Positions 33,627 through 42,371 of a DNA stretch of 64,000 nucleotides are shown piece after piece. The stretch is taken from positions 62,001-126,000 of the forward strand of contig JAFAFL010000019.1 of the NCBI GenBank assembly GCA_023423535.1, written 5' to 3'. A model generated the notes under the pieces. That model did not search any database and was not told the DNA's origin. It saw only the letters and a program-made list of their open reading frames with translations. The DNA comes from Pseudomonadota bacterium (GTDB lineage Bacteria; Myxococcota; Myxococcia; Myxococcales; Myxococcaceae). How positions within the stretch are numbered: position 1 is the first letter of the stretch; each line of letters starts with the position of its first letter. A program made the translations under genes and the position numbers.

Positions 33627-35602
33627 AGCGGCACCATGAAGCCCCCGTACACCTGGCGCGGGGGGAGGGGAACGTAGAGGGGATCGCCTGCGCCGAGCAG
33701 GTTGCGTCCGCCGACGAAGAGGTCGAGGTACCGGAACATCCTGCGCGACACGCGGACCTCCCACTCGGCGGTGGGCGAGGTCAGGTCGTCGCCCTGCCCA
33801 TCGAGTCGCACGAAGCGGCGCGGCGAAGAGAGCGCGAGCCGGCTCCAGAGTTCGAGCTGCAGCGGCCTCACGCGTCCCTGCACCTGCAGCGATCCGCGAT
33901 GCACCGCGCGGCCTTCGAGAAGCCGTCCGGTCCCGAGATCCCGCGCGTGCGTCAGGGCGTAGCCGACGTCCACGTAGGTGCCGGAGACGACCCGCACGCG
34001 CACCGAGGCCTCGCCGCCCTGCGTCCGCGCGCGCTCCACGTTGCGGTAGCCGAAGCGGGTGGGCGCGCCCTCGGTCGCCTCCGCCACCGTCTGCCACGCG
34101 ATGAGATCCGAGAGCTCGGTCCGGAAGAGCGACGCGGCGAGCGTCACGTCCTCCGATGCCGCGAAGTCCGCCGACAGCGTCACCCCGTGCGAGCGCTCCG
34201 GGCGCAGCTGGGTGTTGCCCTCGACGACGTAGCCGATGATCGGGTTCTCGAAGTTGAGGAGGAGCTCCTGGAAGGACGGGGCGCGGAAGCCGGTGCCCCA
34301 GGCGCCTCGCACGGTGAGCGCGTCCATCGCCTGCCAGCGCGCCGCGAGCCGCGGACTGGGATGCGCGCCGAACTGCGAGTCCACGTCCACGCGCACGCCG
34401 GGCAGCAGCACCACGCGTCCCCCCGCGATGCGCCATTCGTCCTGCAGATAGGCGGCGGTGCGGAAGCGCTCGCCCCGGCCGCCCTCGAGCCGGTCCGCTT
34501 CGAGGAAGAACGCGGACTGCTCGAGGCCGAAGGTGACGAGGTGCGCTCCATCCAGAAGAGGCACGTCGAGCTGTGCGTTGCCCTCCCACATGCGCTCGAC
34601 CGCGGCCTCGTAGCTGTCGAGCGCGCGCGAGAAACGCTGATCCATGAGGAGCTGATCGCGGAAGAGCGAGTGACGCACGCCCGCGCTGAGCTCGCCCCAC
34701 GGAAGCTTCAACGAGCCATCCACCGTGGCGCTGAACCGCTCCTGGCGCATGCGGCGATCGAAGAGCGCGCCGGTGGTCAGCGCGTCGATGCCGTTCTGAT
34801 CGAGCCGCAGATAGTCCGCATCCGCGCGCAGCTTCAGTGACTCAGTGGGCCGCACCTCCACGCCGCCGCCCACGTCGAAGCCGCGGTGCGCGCTCCCGGT
34901 GGTGCCGAGGTCCGCCGGATCCAGATCGTAGGCGTCCGCCCCGCGCCCGCTCGCGCCGAGCCGGACCCGATAGCGGTCCCGCTTGAGGCTGCCCGATGCG
35001 CGCAGATCCACGTCGTTGCGCATCCCGTAGGACGCGGTGAGCGTGGCCTCCTCCGGCGCCGAATCGGTGCGGGTGATGAGGTTCACCACGCCGCCCATCG
35101 CGTCCGCGCCGTAGAGCGCCGCCGCGGGACCCTTCACGATCTCCACCCGCTCGATGTCGCGGAGCGGGAAGCGGCTGAGATCCATGATCCCGCGCACGCG
35201 GCCTGCGACCTTGCGGCCGTCGAGCAGCACCGTCACCGCCTCCGGATCGAGCCCCTGCAGCCGGAGGCCGATCCCGCCGATGGAGCGCTCCGTGTCCACG
35301 CCCGCCTGCAGCGTGAGCAATTCGCCCAGATCGCGCGCGCCGCTGCGCTGGATCTCGCGACGGTTGATGACCTCGGTGGCGACGACGCTCTCGCTGCTGA
35401 GCCGCTCGGTGCGAGAGCCGGTGACGACGGTCTGGCGCTGCGGGGGCTCGGCCTGTTGCGGCGGCGGCGCGTTCGTCTCCTGCGTCGTGTGCGTCGTCGC
35501 GGCGGGAGTCCCGGCGGGAGTCTCGGCGGCTTCGCTGGCGCGAGCGGAGAGCGGGGCGAGCGCGAGGGCGCAGACGACGGAGAGGGAGCGGAGCAGCGAC
35601 AT
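33623..35602 (-). CDS. TonB-dependent outer-membrane receptor
   Basis: This 659-residue protein has a signal peptide (residues 1-22). The plug domain (about 55-180) has RQTVVTGSRTERL as a TonB-box-like region, LLTLQAGVD, LLDGRKVAGR and the conserved VEIVKGPAAALYGADAMGG. A 22-strand beta-barrel follows, with RGAWGTGFRAPSFQELL and a C-terminal strand ending QVYGGFMVPL. It imports a bulky ligand using TonB energy. The downstream, 4-base-overlapping HmuY-like gene suggests heme. No ABC transporter or TonB genes are next to it. Confidence 0.9.
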   Translation of the reverse strand: MSLLRSLSVVCALALAPLSARASEAAETPAGTPAATTHTTQETNAPPPQQAEPPQRQTVVTGSRTERLSSESVVATEVINRREIQRSGARDLGELLTLQAGVDTERSIGGIGLRLQGLDPEAVTVLLDGRKVAGRVRGIMDLSRFPLRDIERVEIVKGPAAALYGADAMGGVVNLITRTDSAPEEATLTASYGMRNDVDLRASGSLKRDRYRVRLGASGRGADAYDLDPADLGTTGSAHRGFDVGGGVEVRPTESLKLRADADYLRLDQNGIDALTTGALFDRRMRQERFSATVDGSLKLPWGELSAGVRHSLFRDQLLMDQRFSRALDSYEAAVERMWEGNAQLDVPLLDGAHLVTFGLEQSAFFLEADRLEGGRGERFRTAAYLQDEWRIAGGRVVLLPGVRVDVDSQFGAHPSPRLAARWQAMDALTVRGAWGTGFRAPSFQELLLNFENPIIGYVVEGNTQLRPERSHGVTLSADFAASEDVTLAASLFRTELSDLIAWQTVAEATEGAPTRFGYRNVERARTQGGEASVRVRVVSGTYVDVGYALTHARDLGTGRLLEGRAVHRGSLQVQGRVRPLQLELWSRLALSSPRRFVRLDGQGDDLTSPTAEWEVRVSRRMFRYLDLFVGGRNLLGAGDPLYVPLPPRQVYGGFMVPL

Positions 35603-35750
35603 CTGGCGGCCTCGTTACGGGAGTTCGATCCGCACCGTCAAGGCGCGCGTGCCCGCCTGCCCAGCACGGGGCACGGCGGGTTGAAAGGGACGCTCTGCGC
35701 GGGTTAGACGGGTGGACCTGCGCGTCGTCCGGACGTGCTCCCGAACAGCC

Positions 35751-38258
35751 ATGACACCTCTCCGACGCTGGCCGCTGCTGGCCCCCGTGGTCCTCGCCTC
35801 GCTGTTCCTGTCCGGCTGTCCGAAGGAGGAGCACGTCGAGATCTACCGGACGCACCCGCGTGCGCCGAACCTCTCCGCGCAGGACATCGAGAACCTCAAG
35901 TTCATGGGCCCCACGCTCGTGGACCACGAGGGCGTGCGGGGCGTGAACTTCGCGGTGTACTCGGAGAACGCCACGCGGATGGAGGTGCTGCTCTTCAACG
36001 ATCCCGAGTCGAACCGGCCCACGCGCCAGTTCCCGCTCACGCGCTTCGGGAACGTGTGGAACGTCTTCGTCGAGGGCATCGGCATCGGGCAGCACTACGG
36101 CTACATCGCCTGGGGGCCGAACTGGCCGTACGACGAGAAGTGGATCCCCGGGAAGATCGACGGGTTCCTCAGCGACGTGGACGTGCACGGCAACCGCTTC
36201 AACCCGAACAAGCTCCTCATCGATCCCTACGCGAAGGCGGTGCACCGCGATCACGACTGGTCTCGCGGGAGCCTCGCCACGGGTCCCGCGCGCGCGGAGG
36301 TGACCTACGGCGCGGCAACGAAGAGCGTCGTCTGGCGCTCGAACTACGAGTGGGGAGAGCAGGAGGCGAAGTACCGCGAAATGCGCCAGAACCCGAACGC
36401 GCCCGGGCACCGCTGGCAGGACCTCATCATCTACGAGACGCACCTCAAGGGGACGACGAAGAGCGCCGCGTCCGGCGTGAAGTACCCGGGCACCTACCGC
36501 GGCCTCGGGGAATTGGCGGACTACTTCAAGGACCTCGGCGTGACCGCGGTGGAGCTGTTGCCGATCCACGAGAAGCCGCTCGACGGCGGTTACTGGGGCT
36601 ACCAGAACATCTCGTTCTTCGCGCCGGAGATCACCTACGCCTACCGGCAGCGGCCGCACGAGGTGATCGACGAGTTCAAGTGGATGGTGGAGGAGCTCCA
36701 CAAGCGGAACATCGAGATCATCATCGACGTCGTCTACAACCACACCGGCGAGGGCGGGCTGTGGCGCAACAAGATCGAGATCGAGCCGTCGCCGGACTCG
36801 AAGCTCGACTCGCAGCTGGTGAACTTCGATCCGAAGGAGATCGTCGGCCTCTACTCCTTCCGCGGCCTCGACAACCAGGCCTACTACGCGCTCTCCAACG
36901 AGGACCGCGCGCAGTACTGGAACAACACCGGCGTGGGCAACCAGACCCGCCCGAACCACCGGCCCTTCCGCAAGCTGATCCTAGACTCGCTCCGCTTCTA
37001 CGTGGAGGAGCTGCACGTGGACGGCTTCCGCTTCGACCTCGCGCCGGTGCTCGGCGAGCGCGACGGCGAGTACTGGTGGGACGGTCAGAACATCCAGAAC
37101 ACCGTGCTGCAGGACATCATCGACGACCCGGTCCTCCAGAAGCACAACACGCGGATCATCGCCGAGCCCTGGAGCCTGCAGGTCTATGCGATCGGCGGCT
37201 TCCCCAACGCGGCCAACGGCAAGGCCGGCTGGTATGAGTGGAACGGCCGCTTCCGGGACTGGGTGCGCGCCTTCCTCAACTGCGACGGGACCCAGCCGCA
37301 GGGGCCGGACAAGTTGCCGCAGGGCGCCTTCCGCCTGAACTCCTCCAGCCGCCACGCCTACTGCGATCAGTGGGCGAACGAGGCCGGCCTCGAGGACGGC
37401 GGCGCGATGCTCACCGGCACCGAGTTCCTCTACAAGTGGAACGGTCGCAAGCCGTACCACGCGGTGAACTTCGTCACCGTGCACGACGGGTTCACGCTCT
37501 ACGACGTCTTCTCGTACGACAAGAAGCGCAACAAGTGCGGCCTGCTGAACCCCGTTTGCTGCGACGCGCCGAACTCGCCGTTCTGCGATCGCGACTCCGG
37601 CGACAACCACAACAACTCGCGCGACTGGGGCGACGAGGCGATGAAGCGGCAGATGATCCGCAACGCCTTCACGCTGCTCTTCGTGGCGCACGGCACGCCG
37701 ACGATGCTCGGTGGCGACGAGTGGATGCGCACGCAGCTGGGCAACAACAACGCGTACAGCACCGGCGCCGACAACGAGTGGAACTGGTTCGACTGGGGCA
37801 TCTGGCGCGCGCAGCCGGAGCGCGTGCGCATGCACGACTTCGTGCGGAACATGATCGCGCTGCGCAAGAAGCACCCGCACGCCTTTGCCCGTGACGAGTA
37901 CGGCGCCGGCGCGGCCTTCACCTGGAAGCGCGCGGACAACACCGAGCCGGCGGACTGGGGAAGCCGGAACGTGATGATCCACTACTACGACAAGAGCGCC
38001 GGTCCCGAGCTCGCCATTCTCATCAACATGGAGCCGAACGAGGTCCCGTTCACGCTCCCCGGCGGCCGCAACTGGAAGCGGGTGATCGACACGCAGCAGT
38101 ACTTCGACACCGACGCGTACTTCGACTCGCAGGACTTCCCCGGCGGACCGAAGCCGGTCCAGCGCTCGTGGAACGCCACGCTGAACGACGGGCCCCAGGT
38201 CAGCGGCGTGTACGGCGTGCCTGCACGCACGATCGTGATCCTGGAAGACGCAGGGTAG
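35751..38258 (+). CDS. Lipoprotein glycogen-debranching enzyme (GlgX/isoamylase-like, GH13)
   Basis: This 835-residue protein has lipobox FLSGC at Cys24 from the ATG at 35751, so it is lipid-anchored outside the cytoplasm. Residues about 55-170 form the CBM48-type N-domain (GVNFAVYSENATRMEVLLF). The GH13 barrel holds the nucleophile Asp429 (DGFRFDLAPVLG), acid Glu472 (IIAEPW) and Asp579 (VTVHDGF). It should cleave alpha-1,6 branches of amylopectin or glycogen-type glucans. Cytoplasmic GlgX is about 660 residues and lacks an export signal. The extra length includes a Cys-rich insert near KKRNKCGLLNPVCCDAPNSPFCDRD. It is followed closely by the LtaS-like gene. Confidence 0.88.
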   Translation: MTPLRRWPLLAPVVLASLFLSGCPKEEHVEIYRTHPRAPNLSAQDIENLKFMGPTLVDHEGVRGVNFAVYSENATRMEVLLFNDPESNRPTRQFPLTRFGNVWNVFVEGIGIGQHYGYIAWGPNWPYDEKWIPGKIDGFLSDVDVHGNRFNPNKLLIDPYAKAVHRDHDWSRGSLATGPARAEVTYGAATKSVVWRSNYEWGEQEAKYREMRQNPNAPGHRWQDLIIYETHLKGTTKSAASGVKYPGTYRGLGELADYFKDLGVTAVELLPIHEKPLDGGYWGYQNISFFAPEITYAYRQRPHEVIDEFKWMVEELHKRNIEIIIDVVYNHTGEGGLWRNKIEIEPSPDSKLDSQLVNFDPKEIVGLYSFRGLDNQAYYALSNEDRAQYWNNTGVGNQTRPNHRPFRKLILDSLRFYVEELHVDGFRFDLAPVLGERDGEYWWDGQNIQNTVLQDIIDDPVLQKHNTRIIAEPWSLQVYAIGGFPNAANGKAGWYEWNGRFRDWVRAFLNCDGTQPQGPDKLPQGAFRLNSSSRHAYCDQWANEAGLEDGGAMLTGTEFLYKWNGRKPYHAVNFVTVHDGFTLYDVFSYDKKRNKCGLLNPVCCDAPNSPFCDRDSGDNHNNSRDWGDEAMKRQMIRNAFTLLFVAHGTPTMLGGDEWMRTQLGNNNAYSTGADNEWNWFDWGIWRAQPERVRMHDFVRNMIALRKKHPHAFARDEYGAGAAFTWKRADNTEPADWGSRNVMIHYYDKSAGPELAILINMEPNEVPFTLPGGRNWKRVIDTQQYFDTDAYFDSQDFPGGPKPVQRSWNATLNDGPQVSGVYGVPARTIVILEDAG

Positions 38259-38267
38259 GGCGGCGGG

Positions 38268-41051
38268 ATGTGGCGTCACCGGGGCAAGTGGGCTCTCGGC
38301 ATCGGGGCGGGACTCGCGCTGCTGGCGGCGCCGGCGCTGCGGATCCTCCTCCTGCTGGAGAAGGATCTGCCGTGGACGCTGCTCGACGGGCGCGGGCTCC
38401 TCTCCGACCTCGCGGTGAGCGTGCCGGTGACGGCGCTCGTCGTCTGGCTCGGGCGAAGCGGAAGGGCGGCGAGCACCGCGCGGGCACTGATCGCCCGGGC
38501 TGGCGCAGCGGTGGTCGCGCTCGCGTGGGCGGTGCTCAACGTCGTGAACTACGAGCACATCCGCGTGTTCGACGCGGCGGTGCAGCCGACCTACGCGGCG
38601 TATCTCGGCGACGCGACCTTCCTTCAGGGCTCGGCGCTGAAGCTCACCCACCCGTGGCCGTTCGCCGCAGCGCTGCTCGTGCTGGTGGGGAGCGTGATCA
38701 CCCTTCCGCGCATGGGGAGCCCTCCGGCTTCGTCCTCCACGCACGGGAGGCGAGTCCGTTGGCTCGTCCTCGCGGCAGTGCCGATCGCGGTGCTCCTCGC
38801 GCTGCTGCCCATGCACCCGCACCACCTTCCGTGGCGGCAGCTGCATGCGGTGCCGCTCGCGGCGCGCGCCTCGTCATGGGCGACCGAGCCTCCGCTGCCG
38901 CCGGTGACCGCCGAGGCCGAAGCGCGCGTGGAGGCGCTGTACCGCGCCGACCTCAGCGGGACGCCGCGTTTCCCTTTGCCCGCTGCGCTGAACGATGCAC
39001 ATGGCCGGCGCCCGAACGTGCTCATCGTCGCGCTCGAAGGGCTCTCCGGCGGGTTCCTCCCTTCGCTGGCGCGGCACCAGGGCGTGGAGTCGGAGCAGGC
39101 GATGCCCCGGCTCGATCGCGCGGCGGAGGGCGCGCTGCTGTTCGAGAACTTCCTCGGGCCGCAGCGGCAGACGAACCGCGGCCTGTGGACGATCCTCTGC
39201 GGTGAATTGCCGAAGCTGCAGAGCCTCGAAGCGCGGATGAGCGAGTACGTGCGAGTCCCACCTGACGCGCGCCGCCGCTGTCTGCCGCGCGTGCTCGCGG
39301 ACGCGGGCTACCGGACAGAGTACCTCCAGGCCGCGCCGCTGGCCTTCATGATGAAGGACCAGTTCATGAAGGGCGCCGGCTTCGAGAACGTCCGCGGCGA
39401 CGGCTTCTTCACCGAGGCCTACGCGCGAAACCGCTGGGGCGTGGACGACCGCACCTTCTTCGAGGGCGCCGCCGCAAGACTTCGCGCGCTGGACGCGGAG
39501 GCAAAGAGCGAGGGCAAACCCTGGTTCGCGACGCTGCTGACGGTGGGAACGCACCACCCGTTCCTCGTGCCGGACGGTTACGGGAAGGGCTCGTTGCACG
39601 CGCGCGCGGTGGCCCATGCGGACGAGGCGGTGGACGGCCTGCTGCGCACGTTGCGCGAGAGCGGGATCGCGAAGGACACGCTGATCATCGTCACCGCCGA
39701 CGAGAGCGCGGGCATCTCGCGTGGCGACGACCTCACCCGCGCGCTGAGCCAGAACTGGCTGCCGCTGGTCGTCTTTGCGCCGGGCACCGAGACGCAGAAG
39801 GGCCGCGTGCGTGACCTGTTCGTGCAGTCGGATCTCGCGCTGTCGGTGCTCGACTACGTGGGCCTCGCAAACGCGAACGCAAATGCGAACGCAAACGCGG
39901 CGCAGGGGCATCCCTTCACCGGCCGCAGCCTCTTCCGCCGCTACGACTCACCGCGCGCCCTCTACTTCGCCAACACCTACTTCCGGCGCGTGCACGTGCT
40001 CGATGAGGACGCTGTCCTCAGCCTCTGCACCGAGTCCTTCACCGAGTGCCGCAGCCACGCGGTCGATCCCGAACGCCCCTTCGGTCCCGCGCGCCGACCG
40101 ATCGCCTGGCAGCCGGAGCGTCTCGAGCCATTGCGCGCGGTGGTGGCGAGGAGCGTCGCGCCCATGGGGATGTCGCAGGGCCCGCAGACCCTCACGCTCA
40201 CGCACCGGGACCGCGTGGAGCTGGAGGACGGCGAGCAGCGCATCGTGTTCGGCGGCCAGTACCTCACCGCGGGCGCGGGCAGCCGTTACGAGGTGGAGTT
40301 CGAGCTCGAGGTGGAGAAGTCGGACGGGCTCGTGGACCTCAACCAGGATCTCTTCGCCGGCGGCCGCGTGTACCACCGCCCCGGCATCCCGCTGCTCGCC
40401 GAGGGAGATCGCGTCCGCACGCGCTACGACTTCGTGTTCAAGACGGAGACGCCCACGGTGGAGGCGCGCTTCAACGCGCGGACGGTGATGGGCACGAAGT
40501 CCACGGTGCGCATCCACAAGGCGGTGCTGCAGATCATCCCGCGCTTCGGGGACGGCTCGTACGAGCGCCTGACGCAGACGGTGCTCGACGTCACGCGGCG
40601 GCCGCGGACCGAGGGCCTGCGCTTCAGCCTCGACAACCCCGAGCCCTTCCGGCGCCCGCGCTGCATCACCGAGGACAAGGCGCGCCGGATGCTCGTGGGC
40701 CGCGGGTGCAAGGCGACGTACGCGATCTTCGGGCCCTACGCGTGGGCGGTGCCGGGCTCGACGGTGCGCACGAAGTTCGAGGTGGAGGTCACCCGCGGAG
40801 AGGCCTCGGTGAAGCCGGACATCGTCTCCGACCTCAGCCGAGAGCGACACGTCACGGGCGAGCCGGCGATGCTTCGCGCCGGTCAGCGCACGGTGCTGGA
40901 GACGGAGTTCCGTGCCACGCAGCGCATCGAGGCGCTGGAAGGTCGGCTGGAGATCCGCCCGCTGAAGGGCGAGACGGTGGACTTCGTCATCCGCAGCGGC
41001 GAGCTGACCGTGCAATGGCCGGAGGCGACGGCCGGGCATCCGGTTCGCTGA
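38268..41051 (+). CDS. LtaS/sulfatase-family phosphoglycerol transferase-like membrane enzyme
   Basis: This 927-residue protein has four to five N-terminal transmembrane helices (to about residue 195). An extracytoplasmic alkaline-phosphatase-superfamily domain follows. Metal or catalytic positions align by eye with LtaS: Glu257 in LIVALEGLSGG, Thr308 in NRGLWTILCG and Asp478 in IIVTADESAG, with VGTHHPFLVPDGY and HADEAVDGLLRTLRESG between. The residue after Asp478 is Glu instead of the usual His. A run of five Ala-Asn pairs follows the domain. The last about 350 residues are beta-rich and of unknown type. The true substrate is unknown. Its TGA overlaps the next ATG as TGATG. Confidence 0.82.
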   Translation: MWRHRGKWALGIGAGLALLAAPALRILLLLEKDLPWTLLDGRGLLSDLAVSVPVTALVVWLGRSGRAASTARALIARAGAAVVALAWAVLNVVNYEHIRVFDAAVQPTYAAYLGDATFLQGSALKLTHPWPFAAALLVLVGSVITLPRMGSPPASSSTHGRRVRWLVLAAVPIAVLLALLPMHPHHLPWRQLHAVPLAARASSWATEPPLPPVTAEAEARVEALYRADLSGTPRFPLPAALNDAHGRRPNVLIVALEGLSGGFLPSLARHQGVESEQAMPRLDRAAEGALLFENFLGPQRQTNRGLWTILCGELPKLQSLEARMSEYVRVPPDARRRCLPRVLADAGYRTEYLQAAPLAFMMKDQFMKGAGFENVRGDGFFTEAYARNRWGVDDRTFFEGAAARLRALDAEAKSEGKPWFATLLTVGTHHPFLVPDGYGKGSLHARAVAHADEAVDGLLRTLRESGIAKDTLIIVTADESAGISRGDDLTRALSQNWLPLVVFAPGTETQKGRVRDLFVQSDLALSVLDYVGLANANANANANAAQGHPFTGRSLFRRYDSPRALYFANTYFRRVHVLDEDAVLSLCTESFTECRSHAVDPERPFGPARRPIAWQPERLEPLRAVVARSVAPMGMSQGPQTLTLTHRDRVELEDGEQRIVFGGQYLTAGAGSRYEVEFELEVEKSDGLVDLNQDLFAGGRVYHRPGIPLLAEGDRVRTRYDFVFKTETPTVEARFNARTVMGTKSTVRIHKAVLQIIPRFGDGSYERLTQTVLDVTRRPRTEGLRFSLDNPEPFRRPRCITEDKARRMLVGRGCKATYAIFGPYAWAVPGSTVRTKFEVEVTRGEASVKPDIVSDLSRERHVTGEPAMLRAGQRTVLETEFRATQRIEALEGRLEIRPLKGETVDFVIRSGELTVQWPEATAGHPVR
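39867..39896 (+). repeat. Five in-frame hexamer repeats (Ala-Asn)5
   Basis: Five copies of GC(A/G)AA(C/T) lie in tandem inside the LtaS-like gene and encode alternating Ala and Asn just after the catalytic domain. Gain or loss of a unit would keep the frame, so linker length could vary between strains. Confidence 0.8.
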
Positions 41052-41692
41052 TGAGAAAGCCCTCCGAACACGCGGACGTCGCGCTGGGGCTCGCTCAGGA
41101 ACTCGCCGCGCGGCACGGCTGCCACACGGTCATCCTCTATGGCTCGCGGGCCCGCGGTGACGCGCGTGAGGAGAGTGACTGGGATCTGCTCGGCGTGCGC
41201 GCGGAAGGTCCGTCCGTTCGAGACGCCCGGCGCACCGCCCACGGCTGGCTCGACGCCTTCGTCTATCCAGAGAGTGAGCTCCTCGCGGAACCGGTCTCGC
41301 CTCTCTTCTTCCGGGTGGAGGGCGCGCGGGTGCTCGTGCAGCAAGACGGGTTCGGCGACCGGCTCATCGCCCGCGTGGAGGCACGGCTTCAGGAAGGACC
41401 GGCTCCTCTTCCTCCCGACGAACTCGAAGCGCGCCGGCTGTGGGCAGACAAGATGCTCGAGCGCGCGCGGGTGGGCGACGCCGAAGGAAACTACCGCCGG
41501 CACTGGCTCCTCACGCAGCTGCTCGAGGACCACTTCGCCCATCGCCAGCGCTGGTACCGCGGCCCGAAAGCGGCCCTCGCCGAACTCCGCCGCGACGAGC
41601 CGGAGCTCCACGCGCGCTACAGCGCCGCGCTGGAACCGGGCGCTTCGCTGGAGTCAATCGAAGAGGCCGTGCGCGCGTTCTGGCCGCGCTGA
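41051..41692 (+). CDS. MNT-type nucleotidyltransferase-domain protein
   Basis: This 213-residue protein has a minimal nucleotidyltransferase domain with the GSRARGDAREESDWDLLGV signature (GS followed by DxD) near residues 31-49. A third acidic residue probably lies at the Asp of GWLDAFVYP. The helical C-terminal half (about 115-213, ARRLWADKMLERARVGD and HWLLTQLLEDHFAHRQRWYRG) resembles a HEPN-like or substrate-binding domain fused in the same chain. It transfers a nucleotide to an unknown target. The start overlaps the end of the LtaS-like gene by one base, so the two are coupled. Confidence 0.8.
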   Translation: MRKPSEHADVALGLAQELAARHGCHTVILYGSRARGDAREESDWDLLGVRAEGPSVRDARRTAHGWLDAFVYPESELLAEPVSPLFFRVEGARVLVQQDGFGDRLIARVEARLQEGPAPLPPDELEARRLWADKMLERARVGDAEGNYRRHWLLTQLLEDHFAHRQRWYRGPKAALAELRRDEPELHARYSAALEPGASLESIEEAVRAFWPR

Positions 41693-41701
41693 GCGCTGTC
41701 C

Positions 41702-42154
41702 TCAGTCCTTCTTCGGCGGGTGCACCGTGAGCACGGGGCACGGCGCGCTGCGCAGCACGCGCTCGGCGACGGAGCCCATCAGCGCGTGGCGCAGTCCGGT
41801 CCGGCCGTGGGTGCCCATGACGATGAGGTCGTAGCCGCCGTCCTTCGCCAGCGCGGCGACCTCGTCGGAAGGGACGCCCTGCAGCATCTTCGACTCCACG
41901 CGCAGCGCGCCGGCCTTCTCCGCCTGCACGCGCATCTGCTCCAGCTGCCGCTCCAGCTCGGAGAGGAGCTCGCCCAGCTGTGCCGGCGTATAGAAGACGA
42001 GCCCGTCCGGCACGCTGTACGCGATGGGCTGGTACACGTGCGTGAGGGTGAGGGTGGCGCCGTACTTCTGCGCCACATCCACCGCGTACCGGATGGCCTC
42101 CTCCGAGTGCGGCGAGAAATCGACGGGGACGAGGATTCGCTTGAAGGGTCGCAT
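41702..42154 (-). CDS. Universal stress protein UspA family
   Basis: This 150-residue protein starts MRPFKRILVPVDFS. The ATP-binding motif GTHGRTGLRHALMGSVAERVL near the C-terminus fits the ATP-binding UspA group. Asp in VPVDFSPHSEEA is the usual base-contact residue. It is probably a cytoplasmic stress-response protein. The ATG at 42154 is chosen over a start 18 codons upstream because homologues begin at this point. It is convergent with the nucleotidyltransferase gene. Confidence 0.92.
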   Translation of the reverse strand: MRPFKRILVPVDFSPHSEEAIRYAVDVAQKYGATLTLTHVYQPIAYSVPDGLVFYTPAQLGELLSELERQLEQMRVQAEKAGALRVESKMLQGVPSDEVAALAKDGGYDLIVMGTHGRTGLRHALMGSVAERVLRSAPCPVLTVHPPKKD

Positions 42155-42371
42155 GGCCTCTCCGCTCCGAGTGCCGCGCCTGAAGGACGCGAGCGCGTGC
42201 AGGTACATCGCACCCGGCAGACATTCGCAACGCTGCAGCGAGGTCCGGAGACGCGGACGGCCGTCCGAAGCCGCGGACGCCCATTGCGCAGAAAACCGGG
42301 TCTTTCCGGGTAGTTGGCTGCGGCGCGGCCGTTGCTCAGCGGGCGGGGCTCACCCTTTCGGAGCGCCTCGC

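Noticed and set aside
33623..35750. Cobalamin riboswitch upstream of the TonB receptor
   Set aside because: I found no B12-box-like conserved core in the region upstream of the receptor start, and the HmuY neighbour points to heme.
41051..41692. Toxin-antitoxin pair of the MNT-HEPN type
   Set aside because: Only one gene is present; the helical region is in the same chain and the neighbour is the LtaS-like gene, not a HEPN toxin.
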